Positions 7,804 through 16,021 of a stretch of 64,000 nt of DNA are shown here, one piece after another; the first letter of the stretch is position 1; each line of letters opens with the position of its first letter. Both the position numbers and the translations under genes were made by a program. The DNA is taken from the NCBI RefSeq assembly GCF_040712085.1, contig NZ_JBFCVK010000012.1:1-64000 (forward strand), written 5' to 3'. This stretch comes from Aquibaculum sediminis. Lineage in GTDB: Bacteria > Pseudomonadota > Alphaproteobacteria > Kiloniellales > DSM-21159. The notes beneath the pieces are model-generated. The model did no database searches. It saw only the letters and a program-made list of their open reading frames with translations, and was not told the origin of the DNA.

Positions 7804-8676
7804 TCACTGGGCCGAGCGGGCGTCGGCGAGCTGGGTCGCGCGCGCCGGAGCCGTTGCGGGGGCTTCTGCATACTGCTCAGCCATCTCGTCGAGCCAGGCG
7901 TCATATTCGTCGCGCGGAACCGCGCGCACCTGGATCGGCATGTAGGCGTGACCGGTGCCGCAGAGTTCGGAGCACTGGCCGAAGTAGAGGCCCGGGGTGT
8001 TCACATTAAACCAGATCTCGTTGAGGCGCCCGGGGACAGCATCGACCTTCACGCCGAAGGACGGTACGGCAAAGGAGTGCAGCACGTCGCCGGCGGTTAC
8101 CACCACGCGGATGTTGGTGTCCGTCGGGACCACGATCTCCTGATCCACACCCAGCAGGCGCGGCAGGCCGGCCTCAGCCGCCTCTTCGTCGGTCAGCATG
8201 AAGGAGTCGAACTGGAACGTTCCCTGGTCCGGGTGATCGTACTCATAGTTCCAGTACCACTGCATCCCGGTCGCCTTGATGGTGATCGCGGACTCCGGCA
8301 CACGGTCGGAGGCGTAGAGCAGCCGGAACGAGGGCACGGCGATGATTACGAGGATCAGCACCGGAACGGTGGTCCAGACGATCTCGATCAGCGTGTTGTG
8401 CGTGGTCTTGGAGGGCGTCTTGTTGGCATCCTCGCGGAATCGCAGGATCACAAAGACCAAGAGCGCCAGCACAAACAACGTGATGGCGGTAATGATGATC
8501 AGCAGCAGATTGTGGAAATCATGCATCTGATCCTTGATCGGCGTGACCGACGGCTGGAAGCCCAGCCCCCAGTTCCGCGGCTCGCCGATAATCTCTTGAG
8601 CCAGGACCGGGGCGGCGCTAACCGCCGATACGAGGGCGACCAAAGCGGCGCCCAGGCGTGACATCAGCCTCATCAT
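7804..8676 (-). CDS. ctaC: Cytochrome c oxidase subunit II
   Basis: Periplasmic electron-entry subunit. From the ATG at 8676 the product is 290 aa: a cleavable-looking signal peptide ending near PVLAQE (residue 27), two membrane helices (about 56-78 and 98-120), then a cupredoxin domain. The CuA ligands are visible: His200, Cys235, Cys239, His243 and Met246 in the GQCSELCGTGHAYM stretch. A longer in-frame extension to 8877 exists, but it is Arg-rich, unlike a signal peptide, and is rejected. There is no fused cytochrome c domain. This is the first gene of the oxidase operon. Confidence 0.97.
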   Translation of the reverse strand: MMRLMSRLGAALVALVSAVSAAPVLAQEIIGEPRNWGLGFQPSVTPIKDQMHDFHNLLLIIITAITLFVLALLVFVILRFREDANKTPSKTTHNTLIEIVWTTVPVLILVIIAVPSFRLLYASDRVPESAITIKATGMQWYWNYEYDHPDQGTFQFDSFMLTDEEAAEAGLPRLLGVDQEIVVPTDTNIRVVVTAGDVLHSFAVPSFGVKVDAVPGRLNEIWFNVNTPGLYFGQCSELCGTGHAYMPIQVRAVPRDEYDAWLDEMAEQYAEAPATAPARATQLADARSAQ

Positions 8677-8794
8677 CCTTTTCCCGTCTCTCCTTTGCCG
8701 GACAGGACACCGCACCGAGCCCTCTCGGCAGTCATCCCTTCCGACCGTTCGCCCCCCTAGTGGGAACGGACGGCCCCCGCCTTTGTCGGCGCGC

Positions 8795-8823
8795 AACCTA
8801 GCCGAAGCGCTATTGCCCCTCAA
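8795..8823 (-). promoter_or_regulatory. Possible sigma70-type promoter of the oxidase operon
   Basis: On the minus strand TTGAGG (8818-8823) and TAGGTT (8795-8800) are separated by 17 nt, about 120 nt ahead of the ctaC start. The matches to TTGACA and TATAAT are partial (4 and 3 of 6), so this is a candidate only. The rest of the 273-nt interval 8677-8949 shows no gene. Confidence 0.3.
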
Positions 8824-8949
8824 GCGGCACGACGTCGCGCCTGACGCAATGCCCGCCGCCTGAAGCCTTCGCCGCAATTATAACGCCAAGCAGCACCCTG
8901 TGTCGGCTCATGCGACCTTGTGCCGCACTGCTGCTGCCAAGATCGCCGA

Positions 8950-10308
8950 TCACTCCCGCACCCAGCGCGCCAGGCGGCGGCGCACCCGACGCATGGCGAG
9001 CCAGACCGCGCCCGCGACCAGGGGAATGGCCAGGCCGGGCGTGACCTCCACCGGCAGGGAGATGCCCAGGTCCTCGGCGGACTTGATGGCATAGGCAAGC
9101 AAACCGATGGCGTAGTAGGTGATGGCCGCCACCGACAGGCCTTCTACCGTTTCCTGCAAGGCGAGCTGCAGCCGTGCCCGACGGTCCATGGAGCCCAAAA
9201 GATCGCGATTCTGGGCCTCCAGTTGCACGTCGACGCGTGTGCGCAGCAGTTGGCCGGTGCGCGCCACCTGCCGGGACAGGCTTTCCAGCCGTTCGGCCAC
9301 CGCTCGGCAGGTGCGCATTGCCGGGGACAGGCGACGGTCCATGAACTCACCGATGGTCTGCTGACCCTCGATGCGTTCCTCGCGCAGTTCGGCGATCCGT
9401 CGCTCGACCAGCGCCTGGTAGGCTCGGGCGGCGCCGAAGCGATAGGCGGTGGCGGCTGCAATCTGCTCGGTCTCGGCCGCGATCAGGGTCAGGCGATCCA
9501 GCAATTCGCGCTCGCTGTCCACACCGGGCGGCGCATCCTTATCGGGCAGCAGCGAATCGGAGGGTTTTGCCAAGGCCTGTGTCACCTCGGCCAGGCGCGA
9601 CCCGATTCGCGTCAGCTCGCCCCCATGCTGGCGCGCCAGCGGCAGGGCCAGCAGGGCCATCATGCGATAGGTCTCGATCTCGAACAGCCGCTGCGCCAGG
9701 CGGCCCGCCTGCCGGGCACCCAGATGGCGGTCGAGCACCAGGACGCGCCCGAATCCGTCCTCGTTGATCGTGAAGTTCATCCAGACCTCGGCCGCCCCGC
9801 CCGCCACCATAGAGCCTGAAAAGGTGTCGCTGCCCAGCAGCACCCCCACGCCCTCGGGGTCGAGCTCCTGCCCGTCGGACGGGCGCAGCTCCAGATGAAC
9901 CGCGGCCAGCACCCGACCGGGCAGACGCTGCAGCCACTCCTCCGGCACGCGCTCAATGGCGGTGTGTGCGAAGGGCGCTTGCGCAGACTTGTCCTGCCAC
10001 CCCGCCTGCGAGTCCCCGGCGACGAAGAAGCCGTAGGTGGAGAATTCGGTATGGCGCTCCCAGCGCAGGCGAAAGCCGTCGAGCTCGACCAGGTGGAAAT
10101 TGGCATCGGGGGCCGGGGGCGGCGCGTCGCGCGCCTCGCAGAAGGCCGCCAGCAAGCTGCGCTCGGCCTCCACGCCGTCCTCGCCGGTGTAGAGCGCCAG
10201 GTGGCTCGCCCGCTCCGGCGGCCGCAGGCGCATATAGGGACGGGCATGGACCTCGTCGGACAGCAGCCGGCGTTGCGGATGGTCCGGAACGTGCAGGCTC
10301 TGGCGCAT
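8950..10308 (-). CDS. DUF3422-family membrane protein
   Basis: A 452-aa protein of the DUF3422 family, found widely in proteobacteria and without a known function. The N-terminal 330 residues look soluble (it begins with a DEVHARPY stretch typical of the family). A helical, Arg/Gln-rich region follows, and two membrane helices near the C-terminus (about residues 375-430) end in an Arg-rich tail. I start at the ATG at 10308, preceded by AAGGGGGAG; the in-frame extension to 10365 lacks support. It is divergent from tldD, with a 107-nt shared upstream region. Confidence 0.85.
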   Translation of the reverse strand: MRQSLHVPDHPQRRLLSDEVHARPYMRLRPPERASHLALYTGEDGVEAERSLLAAFCEARDAPPPAPDANFHLVELDGFRLRWERHTEFSTYGFFVAGDSQAGWQDKSAQAPFAHTAIERVPEEWLQRLPGRVLAAVHLELRPSDGQELDPEGVGVLLGSDTFSGSMVAGGAAEVWMNFTINEDGFGRVLVLDRHLGARQAGRLAQRLFEIETYRMMALLALPLARQHGGELTRIGSRLAEVTQALAKPSDSLLPDKDAPPGVDSERELLDRLTLIAAETEQIAAATAYRFGAARAYQALVERRIAELREERIEGQQTIGEFMDRRLSPAMRTCRAVAERLESLSRQVARTGQLLRTRVDVQLEAQNRDLLGSMDRRARLQLALQETVEGLSVAAITYYAIGLLAYAIKSAEDLGISLPVEVTPGLAIPLVAGAVWLAMRRVRRRLARWVRE

Positions 10309-10415
10309 GATCTCCCCCTTTTGGACGGCTCGACCGGCAGGGGTGGTCGATAAAGCCGCCGTCAATCTCTATATCAGGGGCAAACCCGCCACGCATCGCC
10401 GGAGACCACAGCCTG

Positions 10416-11849
10416 ATGTCATTGCTCACCGAAACCGATTCGCTCTTCTTCTCCCGCAGCGGACTGGAGCGCAGCCGCCTGGAACAACAGGTGGCCGACG
10501 CGCTGCGCGGCGCCGACGATGGCGAGATCTTCCTGGAGTATCGCCAGTCGGAGGCGCTGGGCTGGGATGACGGGCGACTGAAGAGTGCGTCCTTCGACGC
10601 CGCCCAGGGCTTCGGCCTGCGCTCGGTGTCCGGCGAGGCCGCCGGCTACGCCCATTCCAGCGAGTTGAGCGAAGAGGCGGTGGGCCGCGCAGCCGAGGCG
10701 GTGGCCGCGGTGCATCGCGGCCGCGGCGGCAGCCTGGATCTGGCGCCCGCCGGCACCAACGCCCGGCTCTACAGCGACGACAACCCCATCTCGGCGCTGC
10801 CCTTCGAGCACAAGGTGAAGCTGCTGGAAGAGATCGATGCCTACGCCCGGGCACGCGACCCGCGGGTGCGGCAGGTTTCGGTGTCGCTGGCAGGCAGCTG
10901 GCAGGCAGTGCAGATCATCCGCCCCGACGGGGAGCGTCGGGCCGACATCCGGCCACTGGTCCGCCTCAATGTCTCGGTGGTCATGGAAGAGAACGGCCGC
11001 ATGGAAAGCGGCAGCCACGGCAGCGGCGGACGCTTCGCCTATGAAAGCCTGATCGAGCCTGCCCACTGGCAGGCCAGCGTCGCCGAGGCAATCCGCCAGG
11101 CCGAGGTCAATCTGGGTTCGGTCGACGCACCCGCCGGGGAGATGCCGGTGCTGCTCGGCCCCGGCTGGCCCGGAATCCTGCTGCACGAGGCCATTGGCCA
11201 CGGGCTTGAGGGCGACTTCAACCGCAAAAAGACCAGCGCCTTTGCCGGCCTGATGGGCCAGCGCGTGGCCGCGCCCGGCGTCACGGTGGTGGACGACGGC
11301 ACCATCGCCGACCGCCGCGGCTCGCTCACCGTGGACGACGAGGGCACGCCCAGCCAGCGCACCGTGCTGATCGAAGACGGCATCCTCACCGGCTACATGC
11401 AGGACCGCCAGAACGCACGCCTCATGGGCATGCAGGCCACCGGCAATGGCCGCCGGCAGTCCTACGCCCACATCCCCATGCCGCGCATGACCAACACGGT
11501 GATGTTGGCCGGCGACCGCGAGCCCGAGGAACTGCTGCGCTCCATGAAGCGCGGGCTCTATGCCGTGAACTTCGGCGGCGGCCAGGTGGACATCACCAGC
11601 GGCAAGTTCACCTTCTCCTGCACCGAAGCCTACCTGGTGGAAGACGGCAAGATCGGTCCCGCGGTCAAGGGCGCCACACTGATCGGCAACGGCCCCGACG
11701 TGCTGACCAAGGTCACCGGCATCGGCAACGACATGACCCTGGACCCCGGCATCGGCACCTGCGGCAAGGACGGCCAAGGCGTCCCCGTCGGCGTCGGCCA
11801 ACCCAGCCTCCTGGTCAGCGCCATCACCGTCGGTGGCACCGCGGCCTGA
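10416..11849 (+). CDS. tldD: Metalloprotease TldD
   Basis: Catalytic subunit of the TldD/TldE zinc protease, which degrades unfolded peptides and, in some bacteria, matures peptide products such as microcins and helps process antitoxins. The protein has 477 aa, and the metal site is clear in LLHEAIGHGLEGDF (HExxxH type). C-terminal family stretches such as GGGQVDITSGKFTF and GIGNDMTLDPGIGTCGKDGQ are also present. No tldE/pmbA partner is in the window. The gene converges on the GT2 gene with only 6 nt between stop codons. Confidence 0.96.
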   Translation: MSLLTETDSLFFSRSGLERSRLEQQVADALRGADDGEIFLEYRQSEALGWDDGRLKSASFDAAQGFGLRSVSGEAAGYAHSSELSEEAVGRAAEAVAAVHRGRGGSLDLAPAGTNARLYSDDNPISALPFEHKVKLLEEIDAYARARDPRVRQVSVSLAGSWQAVQIIRPDGERRADIRPLVRLNVSVVMEENGRMESGSHGSGGRFAYESLIEPAHWQASVAEAIRQAEVNLGSVDAPAGEMPVLLGPGWPGILLHEAIGHGLEGDFNRKKTSAFAGLMGQRVAAPGVTVVDDGTIADRRGSLTVDDEGTPSQRTVLIEDGILTGYMQDRQNARLMGMQATGNGRRQSYAHIPMPRMTNTVMLAGDREPEELLRSMKRGLYAVNFGGGQVDITSGKFTFSCTEAYLVEDGKIGPAVKGATLIGNGPDVLTKVTGIGNDMTLDPGIGTCGKDGQGVPVGVGQPSLLVSAITVGGTAA

Positions 11850-11855
11850 GATGGC

Positions 11856-13877
11856 TCAGCGGAAGGCGCCGCGCAGGATCTTCGAGATCACCACGAAGCT
11901 GTTGACCCGGAACCTTTGCGTCGCCGTCCGCCCGGTCGCAAAGGTGCGCCGGACCAGTTCCTGACGGGTGGTGCGATCCTGCATGGCGAAGCGTATGCCG
12001 AGATCCAGGCTGTCCTCACGTGCCCGGCTACGCACAACCTGGGCCGCAAGATTCGTGTGCCCATCAAGTTCCAGCGTGACCGGCACTCCGGCCCGGAAGA
12101 GCGCGGACAAAATGGGCTCCGAAAGGGTCAACCTGGCGCCGCTGAGCGAGAGATCACGCAGCGTGCAAGGAATGCCCAGGCCCTCGATCCGCAGGATGGC
12201 GCGTTGCGCCTGGTCAAAACGCTCCTCCCGACGGCGTCTGGGAATCTCCACGCAAGCAATCGCCGCCACCGCGAGAATGATGGTGTTGACGATCAGCCAG
12301 GACATGTTGATGAGCCGCACGTCCCCCTCGAGATAGGCGCGGTAGAACGGATTGGCTGCCAAAACCAGAACGACGACCGAAATGGCAAAGAGAAGCAGGA
12401 TCGGTCTGAGCAGCGACCACTGGATGATCGTCTTGGTGCCGTAGACGCCCTTCTGCGTGACGTTGAACTTGTACTTCTTGTTGGTGAACAGACCCAGGAA
12501 GGAGGCATGGATCGCCACGGGCATGATCAGGATCTGGGTCAACTCGTTCATGATCGGCTGCAGCCGGCCTTCCGTGACCCAAGCCAGCACAACGATATGC
12601 AGCAGCAACCACGGCAGCAGAACAGCTAAGAGATCGGCTATGTTCGCATCGAAGACGGTTGCGCCCGTGAACCAGAATACCGCTGGGCACAAAAGAAGCA
12701 GATACCTCAGAAAAAACGATATTCCCCAATAGAATAAACTCTGTGTTATCGAAATCCTGTCAAGAATACCCAGATTATGTTTAAATGAAAATGGGTTATA
12801 GTACTTCCTGAATATCTGCATGAAGCCCAGGCACCAGCGGTGCCGTTGGGAGGCATACTCCCCCAGACTTTCGGGTGCGAGGCCGACGGACAGGCGCTCG
12901 TTGAGATAAGCCGTCTTGTGGCCCTGCTCCCGTAGCTTGAATGAAATGAGCATGTCTTCCGTCAGTGACTCGGTCGGGTGCCCCCCGATCGCATCGAGCG
13001 CCCGGGTGCGACCGATCCAGGACGTGCCGCAACAGAAAGCCGTGCCCCAGGCGTCGTGGGCCGGCATCAGGTCATCGAAGAAGAAACGCTGCTCGTCGGG
13101 CGCGTTGCCCGTCAGGCTCAGGTTCAGTTGGAGCGGGTCCGGGTTATAGAAGTGCTGCGGCGTTTGAACGATGGCGATCTCCGGATCGGTCACCGCGACC
13201 GCCACGGTGCGCCGGAGGAAGTTCGGCATCGCGACGAAGTCGGCGTCCAGTACGGCAATGAAATCGGGGTCCTCACCGCGCGCCCGGATCACCGCCAGGC
13301 CGTGATTCAAGTTTCCGGCCTTGGCCCCTTCGCTGGACTCTCGTTCGATGTAGCCGACAGCATGCTGCTCGCACAGGGCGCGCAGCCAGGGCCGACAGCC
13401 ATCGTCTAGAACATAGACCCTGCAGTTTTCGTACTGCTGGCTCGTGGCGCCGATCAGCGTCTTCTCCAGCACCTCAGCCGGCTCATTGTAGGTGGCGATG
13501 AAAAGGGCAACGCTGGGCAGTGGGCGAGAGCGCAACAGCTCCTCGCCCCGATCCGCCTGCTCATGCCGCTGCCGGCGCCGCATGAGCCAGACATACATCA
13601 GGCACGCTGCGGCCAGACCAAGCATCTCGCCGGCGAAATAGACGTGGGACCAGAGACCTTCAAACGTCCAGGCGAAGTCCGGCAGCGAGTAATTGACCCG
13701 CCACCAAACATACCGCAACAGGGAAAGCATAACCAGAAACAGGACGATCACGCGCATGACGAGGGATGCGCGGGATCTTTCACGGCCGCCCGTCTTGTCT
13801 TGTCGAAATCCGACAAACAGAAGAATGCCGCCCAGCACCAGCAGGGCCGGTGCGACGACATAGAGCAGACTATTCAT
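11856..13877 (-). CDS. Membrane glycosyltransferase GT2 with C-terminal PilZ domain (BcsA-like)
   Basis: Predicted processive polysaccharide synthase of the inner membrane, 673 aa. N-terminal helices lead into a GT2 domain with the catalytic set VLDDG (157-160), DAD (211-213), TED (306-308) and QRHRW (344-348), the QxxRW that marks processive synthases. Several channel helices follow (about 365-535), then a PilZ domain (about 545-640) with an Arg-rich RRRREER entry and DLSLSGA, the two parts of a c-di-GMP site. Cellulose is possible, but no bcsB, bcsC or bcsZ is nearby; the adaptor gene upstream suggests another secreted polymer. Residues about 350-412 are encoded by a strikingly AT-rich stretch. 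Confidence 0.88.
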   Translation of the reverse strand: MNSLLYVVAPALLVLGGILLFVGFRQDKTGGRERSRASLVMRVIVLFLVMLSLLRYVWWRVNYSLPDFAWTFEGLWSHVYFAGEMLGLAAACLMYVWLMRRRQRHEQADRGEELLRSRPLPSVALFIATYNEPAEVLEKTLIGATSQQYENCRVYVLDDGCRPWLRALCEQHAVGYIERESSEGAKAGNLNHGLAVIRARGEDPDFIAVLDADFVAMPNFLRRTVAVAVTDPEIAIVQTPQHFYNPDPLQLNLSLTGNAPDEQRFFFDDLMPAHDAWGTAFCCGTSWIGRTRALDAIGGHPTESLTEDMLISFKLREQGHKTAYLNERLSVGLAPESLGEYASQRHRWCLGFMQIFRKYYNPFSFKHNLGILDRISITQSLFYWGISFFLRYLLLLCPAVFWFTGATVFDANIADLLAVLLPWLLLHIVVLAWVTEGRLQPIMNELTQILIMPVAIHASFLGLFTNKKYKFNVTQKGVYGTKTIIQWSLLRPILLLFAISVVVLVLAANPFYRAYLEGDVRLINMSWLIVNTIILAVAAIACVEIPRRRREERFDQAQRAILRIEGLGIPCTLRDLSLSGARLTLSEPILSALFRAGVPVTLELDGHTNLAAQVVRSRAREDSLDLGIRFAMQDRTTRQELVRRTFATGRTATQRFRVNSFVVISKILRGAFR
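12640..12830. other. AT-rich stretch inside the GT2 gene
   Basis: Within an otherwise GC-rich gene, about 190 nt are visibly AT-rich, with runs of A and codons such as AAT, TTT, ATA and TTA on the coding strand. They encode the segment after QxxRW and the first channel helix. The reading frame is intact. The cause could be recombination with a lower-GC relative or selection on local translation. Confidence 0.6.
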
Positions 13878-13962
13878 GGGATCTCGGAGCGCGCGCCGGC
13901 AAGGCGATCCGGCGTCCCCTGACCCACAGCGACCATTTCAGGATTGCGCGAAAGCCCCGCAT

Positions 13963-15282
13963 CTAGCCGTCGCGTTCGGGCAGAGCCAGACGCAGGGATG
14001 AGCCGACCTCCGCCGCTTGAGGCAGACGGAGGCTTTCATTGGCGCCGCGCCCAAAGAGCCAGCGGAGCACATTGCCGACGGCCGAGGAGAGGCTGCGAAG
14101 ATCGAGCCAGGCCCCGCCTCTGGGCATCAACTCCAGGCGCCCCGACACACCGATCCCGCAGGACAGGTCTTCCGGATGATCGAGGCGCACGATGGCGCCG
14201 TAGCCGTTGGCTGCCGCGCCGCGCCCGAAGGAGAGGGCCATGCGGCGGCTGTTATCGGTCGTTGCCCCGACCAGCGCATCCACCTGACCCGCCAGGCGCT
14301 TCGGCAGCCCTTCTTCGCGAGACGGGGTGAAGACGGCCGGCGTGCCAATCGACAGCTTTTCGAAGTCGGAGCGCACCAGCGTCGCGGTGACCACGACCGC
14401 TTCGCATACGGCGACATCGCCCAGCGACTCCCCGGCCGTGAGATAGCGGCCCTCATAGCCGCGCCACCAGACCCTGCCGACCGGTGCGACCAGCTCGGAT
14501 TCCCGCCGCAGCTCCACAGCGAAACGTTCATGCGCGAGTTGTTCGTAGAGACTGCGCCGCTGAGCGCCCAACTCCTCCAGTTCCAACCGGGCCAGATCGG
14601 TTTCATACTCAAGGAGTTGAAGCCGCTGGCTGGCTTGTGGGCTTTCTGACCAGGTGTCCGTTACCAGCAAGCCCTTGGCCAAGGCCTCGCGTTCGACCTC
14701 CAGACCGACGCTGTTCGCCTGCCGCGCACGCTTCTCCTGCTCGGCGGCGCGCAGAACGTACCGGCTGCTCACCGCTTCGCGTTGACTGACTGCCCCCTGC
14801 TCTCCCAAACGCACAATACGCCGGCTCCTGTCCGAAGCATCGCGCCAGCGCGCGTCCAGCATTTCGATCTCAGCCTCGACCTCTTCCTGTCGCGCCTTGA
14901 GCACCTCGGATCGATAGGAAAGGTAGGCGTCGTTTACGTTTCGAAGTCGACCGATCTGATCCTCGGTTACGGCGATTCTGCGCTCGACCGCGCGCTCCCG
15001 CGCCTCGATATCGGCGATGCGGGTCTGCAGATCGAAGAGCGACCGCTCGTCTATGAGATTGTTGCGCACTCTGACACGATGGCCTGGTCCCACCATCTCC
15101 CCGGCTCGGGGGAGCGGCGCGGCAATCAAACCGTCGATCGGGGTGACGACGCCATGAAGCTCGGTATTGACGTTCGCCTCAGTGGCGATGGTTCGCACAA
15201 TGTTCTGAAACACCGCATAGAAGGCCACCAGGATCAATGCGAGCCCGGCCAATATCTTCCAGTTCACGGAGGGCGTTCGCAT
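13963..15282 (-). CDS. HlyD-like periplasmic adaptor for polysaccharide export
   Basis: A 439-aa membrane-fusion-type protein: one N-terminal membrane helix (about residues 9-29), a short barrel-like segment with GVVTPIDGLIAAPLPRAGEMV (a biotinyl-lipoyl half motif), a long heptad-rich coiled-coil hairpin (about 75-270), then the second half motif and a beta-rich C-terminal region. It lies 85 nt upstream of the GT2-PilZ gene on the same strand, so the two probably form an operon. By analogy with the Alg44/Alg8 pair of alginate systems, it could bridge the synthase to an outer-membrane exporter. In this locus PilZ is on the synthase, not on the adaptor. Confidence 0.8.
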   Translation of the reverse strand: MRTPSVNWKILAGLALILVAFYAVFQNIVRTIATEANVNTELHGVVTPIDGLIAAPLPRAGEMVGPGHRVRVRNNLIDERSLFDLQTRIADIEARERAVERRIAVTEDQIGRLRNVNDAYLSYRSEVLKARQEEVEAEIEMLDARWRDASDRSRRIVRLGEQGAVSQREAVSSRYVLRAAEQEKRARQANSVGLEVEREALAKGLLVTDTWSESPQASQRLQLLEYETDLARLELEELGAQRRSLYEQLAHERFAVELRRESELVAPVGRVWWRGYEGRYLTAGESLGDVAVCEAVVVTATLVRSDFEKLSIGTPAVFTPSREEGLPKRLAGQVDALVGATTDNSRRMALSFGRGAAANGYGAIVRLDHPEDLSCGIGVSGRLELMPRGGAWLDLRSLSSAVGNVLRWLFGRGANESLRLPQAAEVGSSLRLALPERDG

Positions 15283-15590
15283 ACTTGTAAAGAGGCTTAT
15301 CTAAATAGCTGCGGTCTGCTCTGAATGACAGTCCTGCTGGTCAGGGGGATAGGTGCAGCGCGCATCGAATCTGCCACCCTTTGCGCAGTTCTCGGACACA
15401 AGACCGTTTTCCCTGCGCCAAGCTGGGGGGTCAATGCGACAAATGCCCCAAAAGGCCCCAATCACCCCAGGCTATACAATTTAATACAATAAATAATGCG
15501 AACTACTCTCAAATCTTCTGGAGAAAGCCGGACAACCAGATCGTCATTTCACCCGCCCGGAATGCTCCTGCAAAGCGATGCCGCGCCGCC
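15283..15590. other. Intergenic region, locally AT-rich, no gene seen
   Basis: This 308-nt stretch separates the HlyD-like gene from the Rid-family gene. Its middle part (about 15470-15515) is AT-rich and includes TATACAATTTAATACAATAA, which could hold the promoter of the HlyD-GT2 operon on the minus strand; I could not place convincing -35 and -10 boxes. No reading frame of note is present. Confidence 0.5.
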
Positions 15591-15980
15591 CTACCCCGCT
15601 GCCACGGCCTCGATTTCGACCAGGAATTCGGGGCTGGCGAGGCCGGCGACGATGAGCAGGGTGGAAGCGGGCTCGGCGTCGCCGATGAAGGCATCGCGCA
15701 CGTCGCGGAAAAGCTGCAGGTCTTCGCGCCGGGTCAGATAGACATTGAAGCGCACCAGATGCTCCCAGCCCATGCCGGCCGAGCGCAGCAGCGATTCGAT
15801 GTTGGTGAAGACGGCGTGCAACTGGGCTTCCGCGCCCTGAGCCACGCTTCCGTCAGGTAGAGTGCCGACCTGGCCCGAGAGGTAGAGCCAGCGCCGGCCC
15901 TCATCGACCTCCAGAGCCGGCGCGTAGCGCGCGGTGGGAGGTGAGGCGCCGGCGTGGCGCTTGTGCAGGGTCTTCGGCAT
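15591..15980 (-). CDS. Rid (YjgF/YER057c/UK114) family protein lacking the RidA arginine
   Basis: A 129-aa protein with the Rid fold signatures LYLSGQVGTLPDG and VRFNVYLTRREDL. In the RidA subfamily an Arg in a PxRxxVEV-type stretch is needed for 2-aminoacrylate deaminase activity; here the matching stretch reads SPEFLVEIE, with Glu or Phe in that place. It is therefore likely one of the other Rid subfamilies and may not be an imine deaminase. It starts 41 nt after the RND pump gene on the same strand and could be the last gene of that operon. Confidence 0.85.
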   Translation of the reverse strand: MPKTLHKRHAGASPPTARYAPALEVDEGRRWLYLSGQVGTLPDGSVAQGAEAQLHAVFTNIESLLRSAGMGWEHLVRFNVYLTRREDLQLFRDVRDAFIGDAEPASTLLIVAGLASPEFLVEIEAVAAG

Positions 15981-16021
15981 GTCTCGCTCCCCCAGTTGGT
16001 CTAAGCCCAGTGGTCTGAGTG

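Noticed and set aside
8677..8877. N-terminal extension of subunit II
   Set aside because: The frame is open to 8877, but the added residues are Arg/Gly-rich and would bury the signal peptide. The ATG at 8676 gives a normal precursor.
11856..13877. Calling the GT2-PilZ gene bcsA (cellulose synthase)
   Set aside because: The catalytic motifs and PilZ fit, but bcsB, bcsC and bcsZ are absent and an HlyD-like partner is present, so the polymer is left open.
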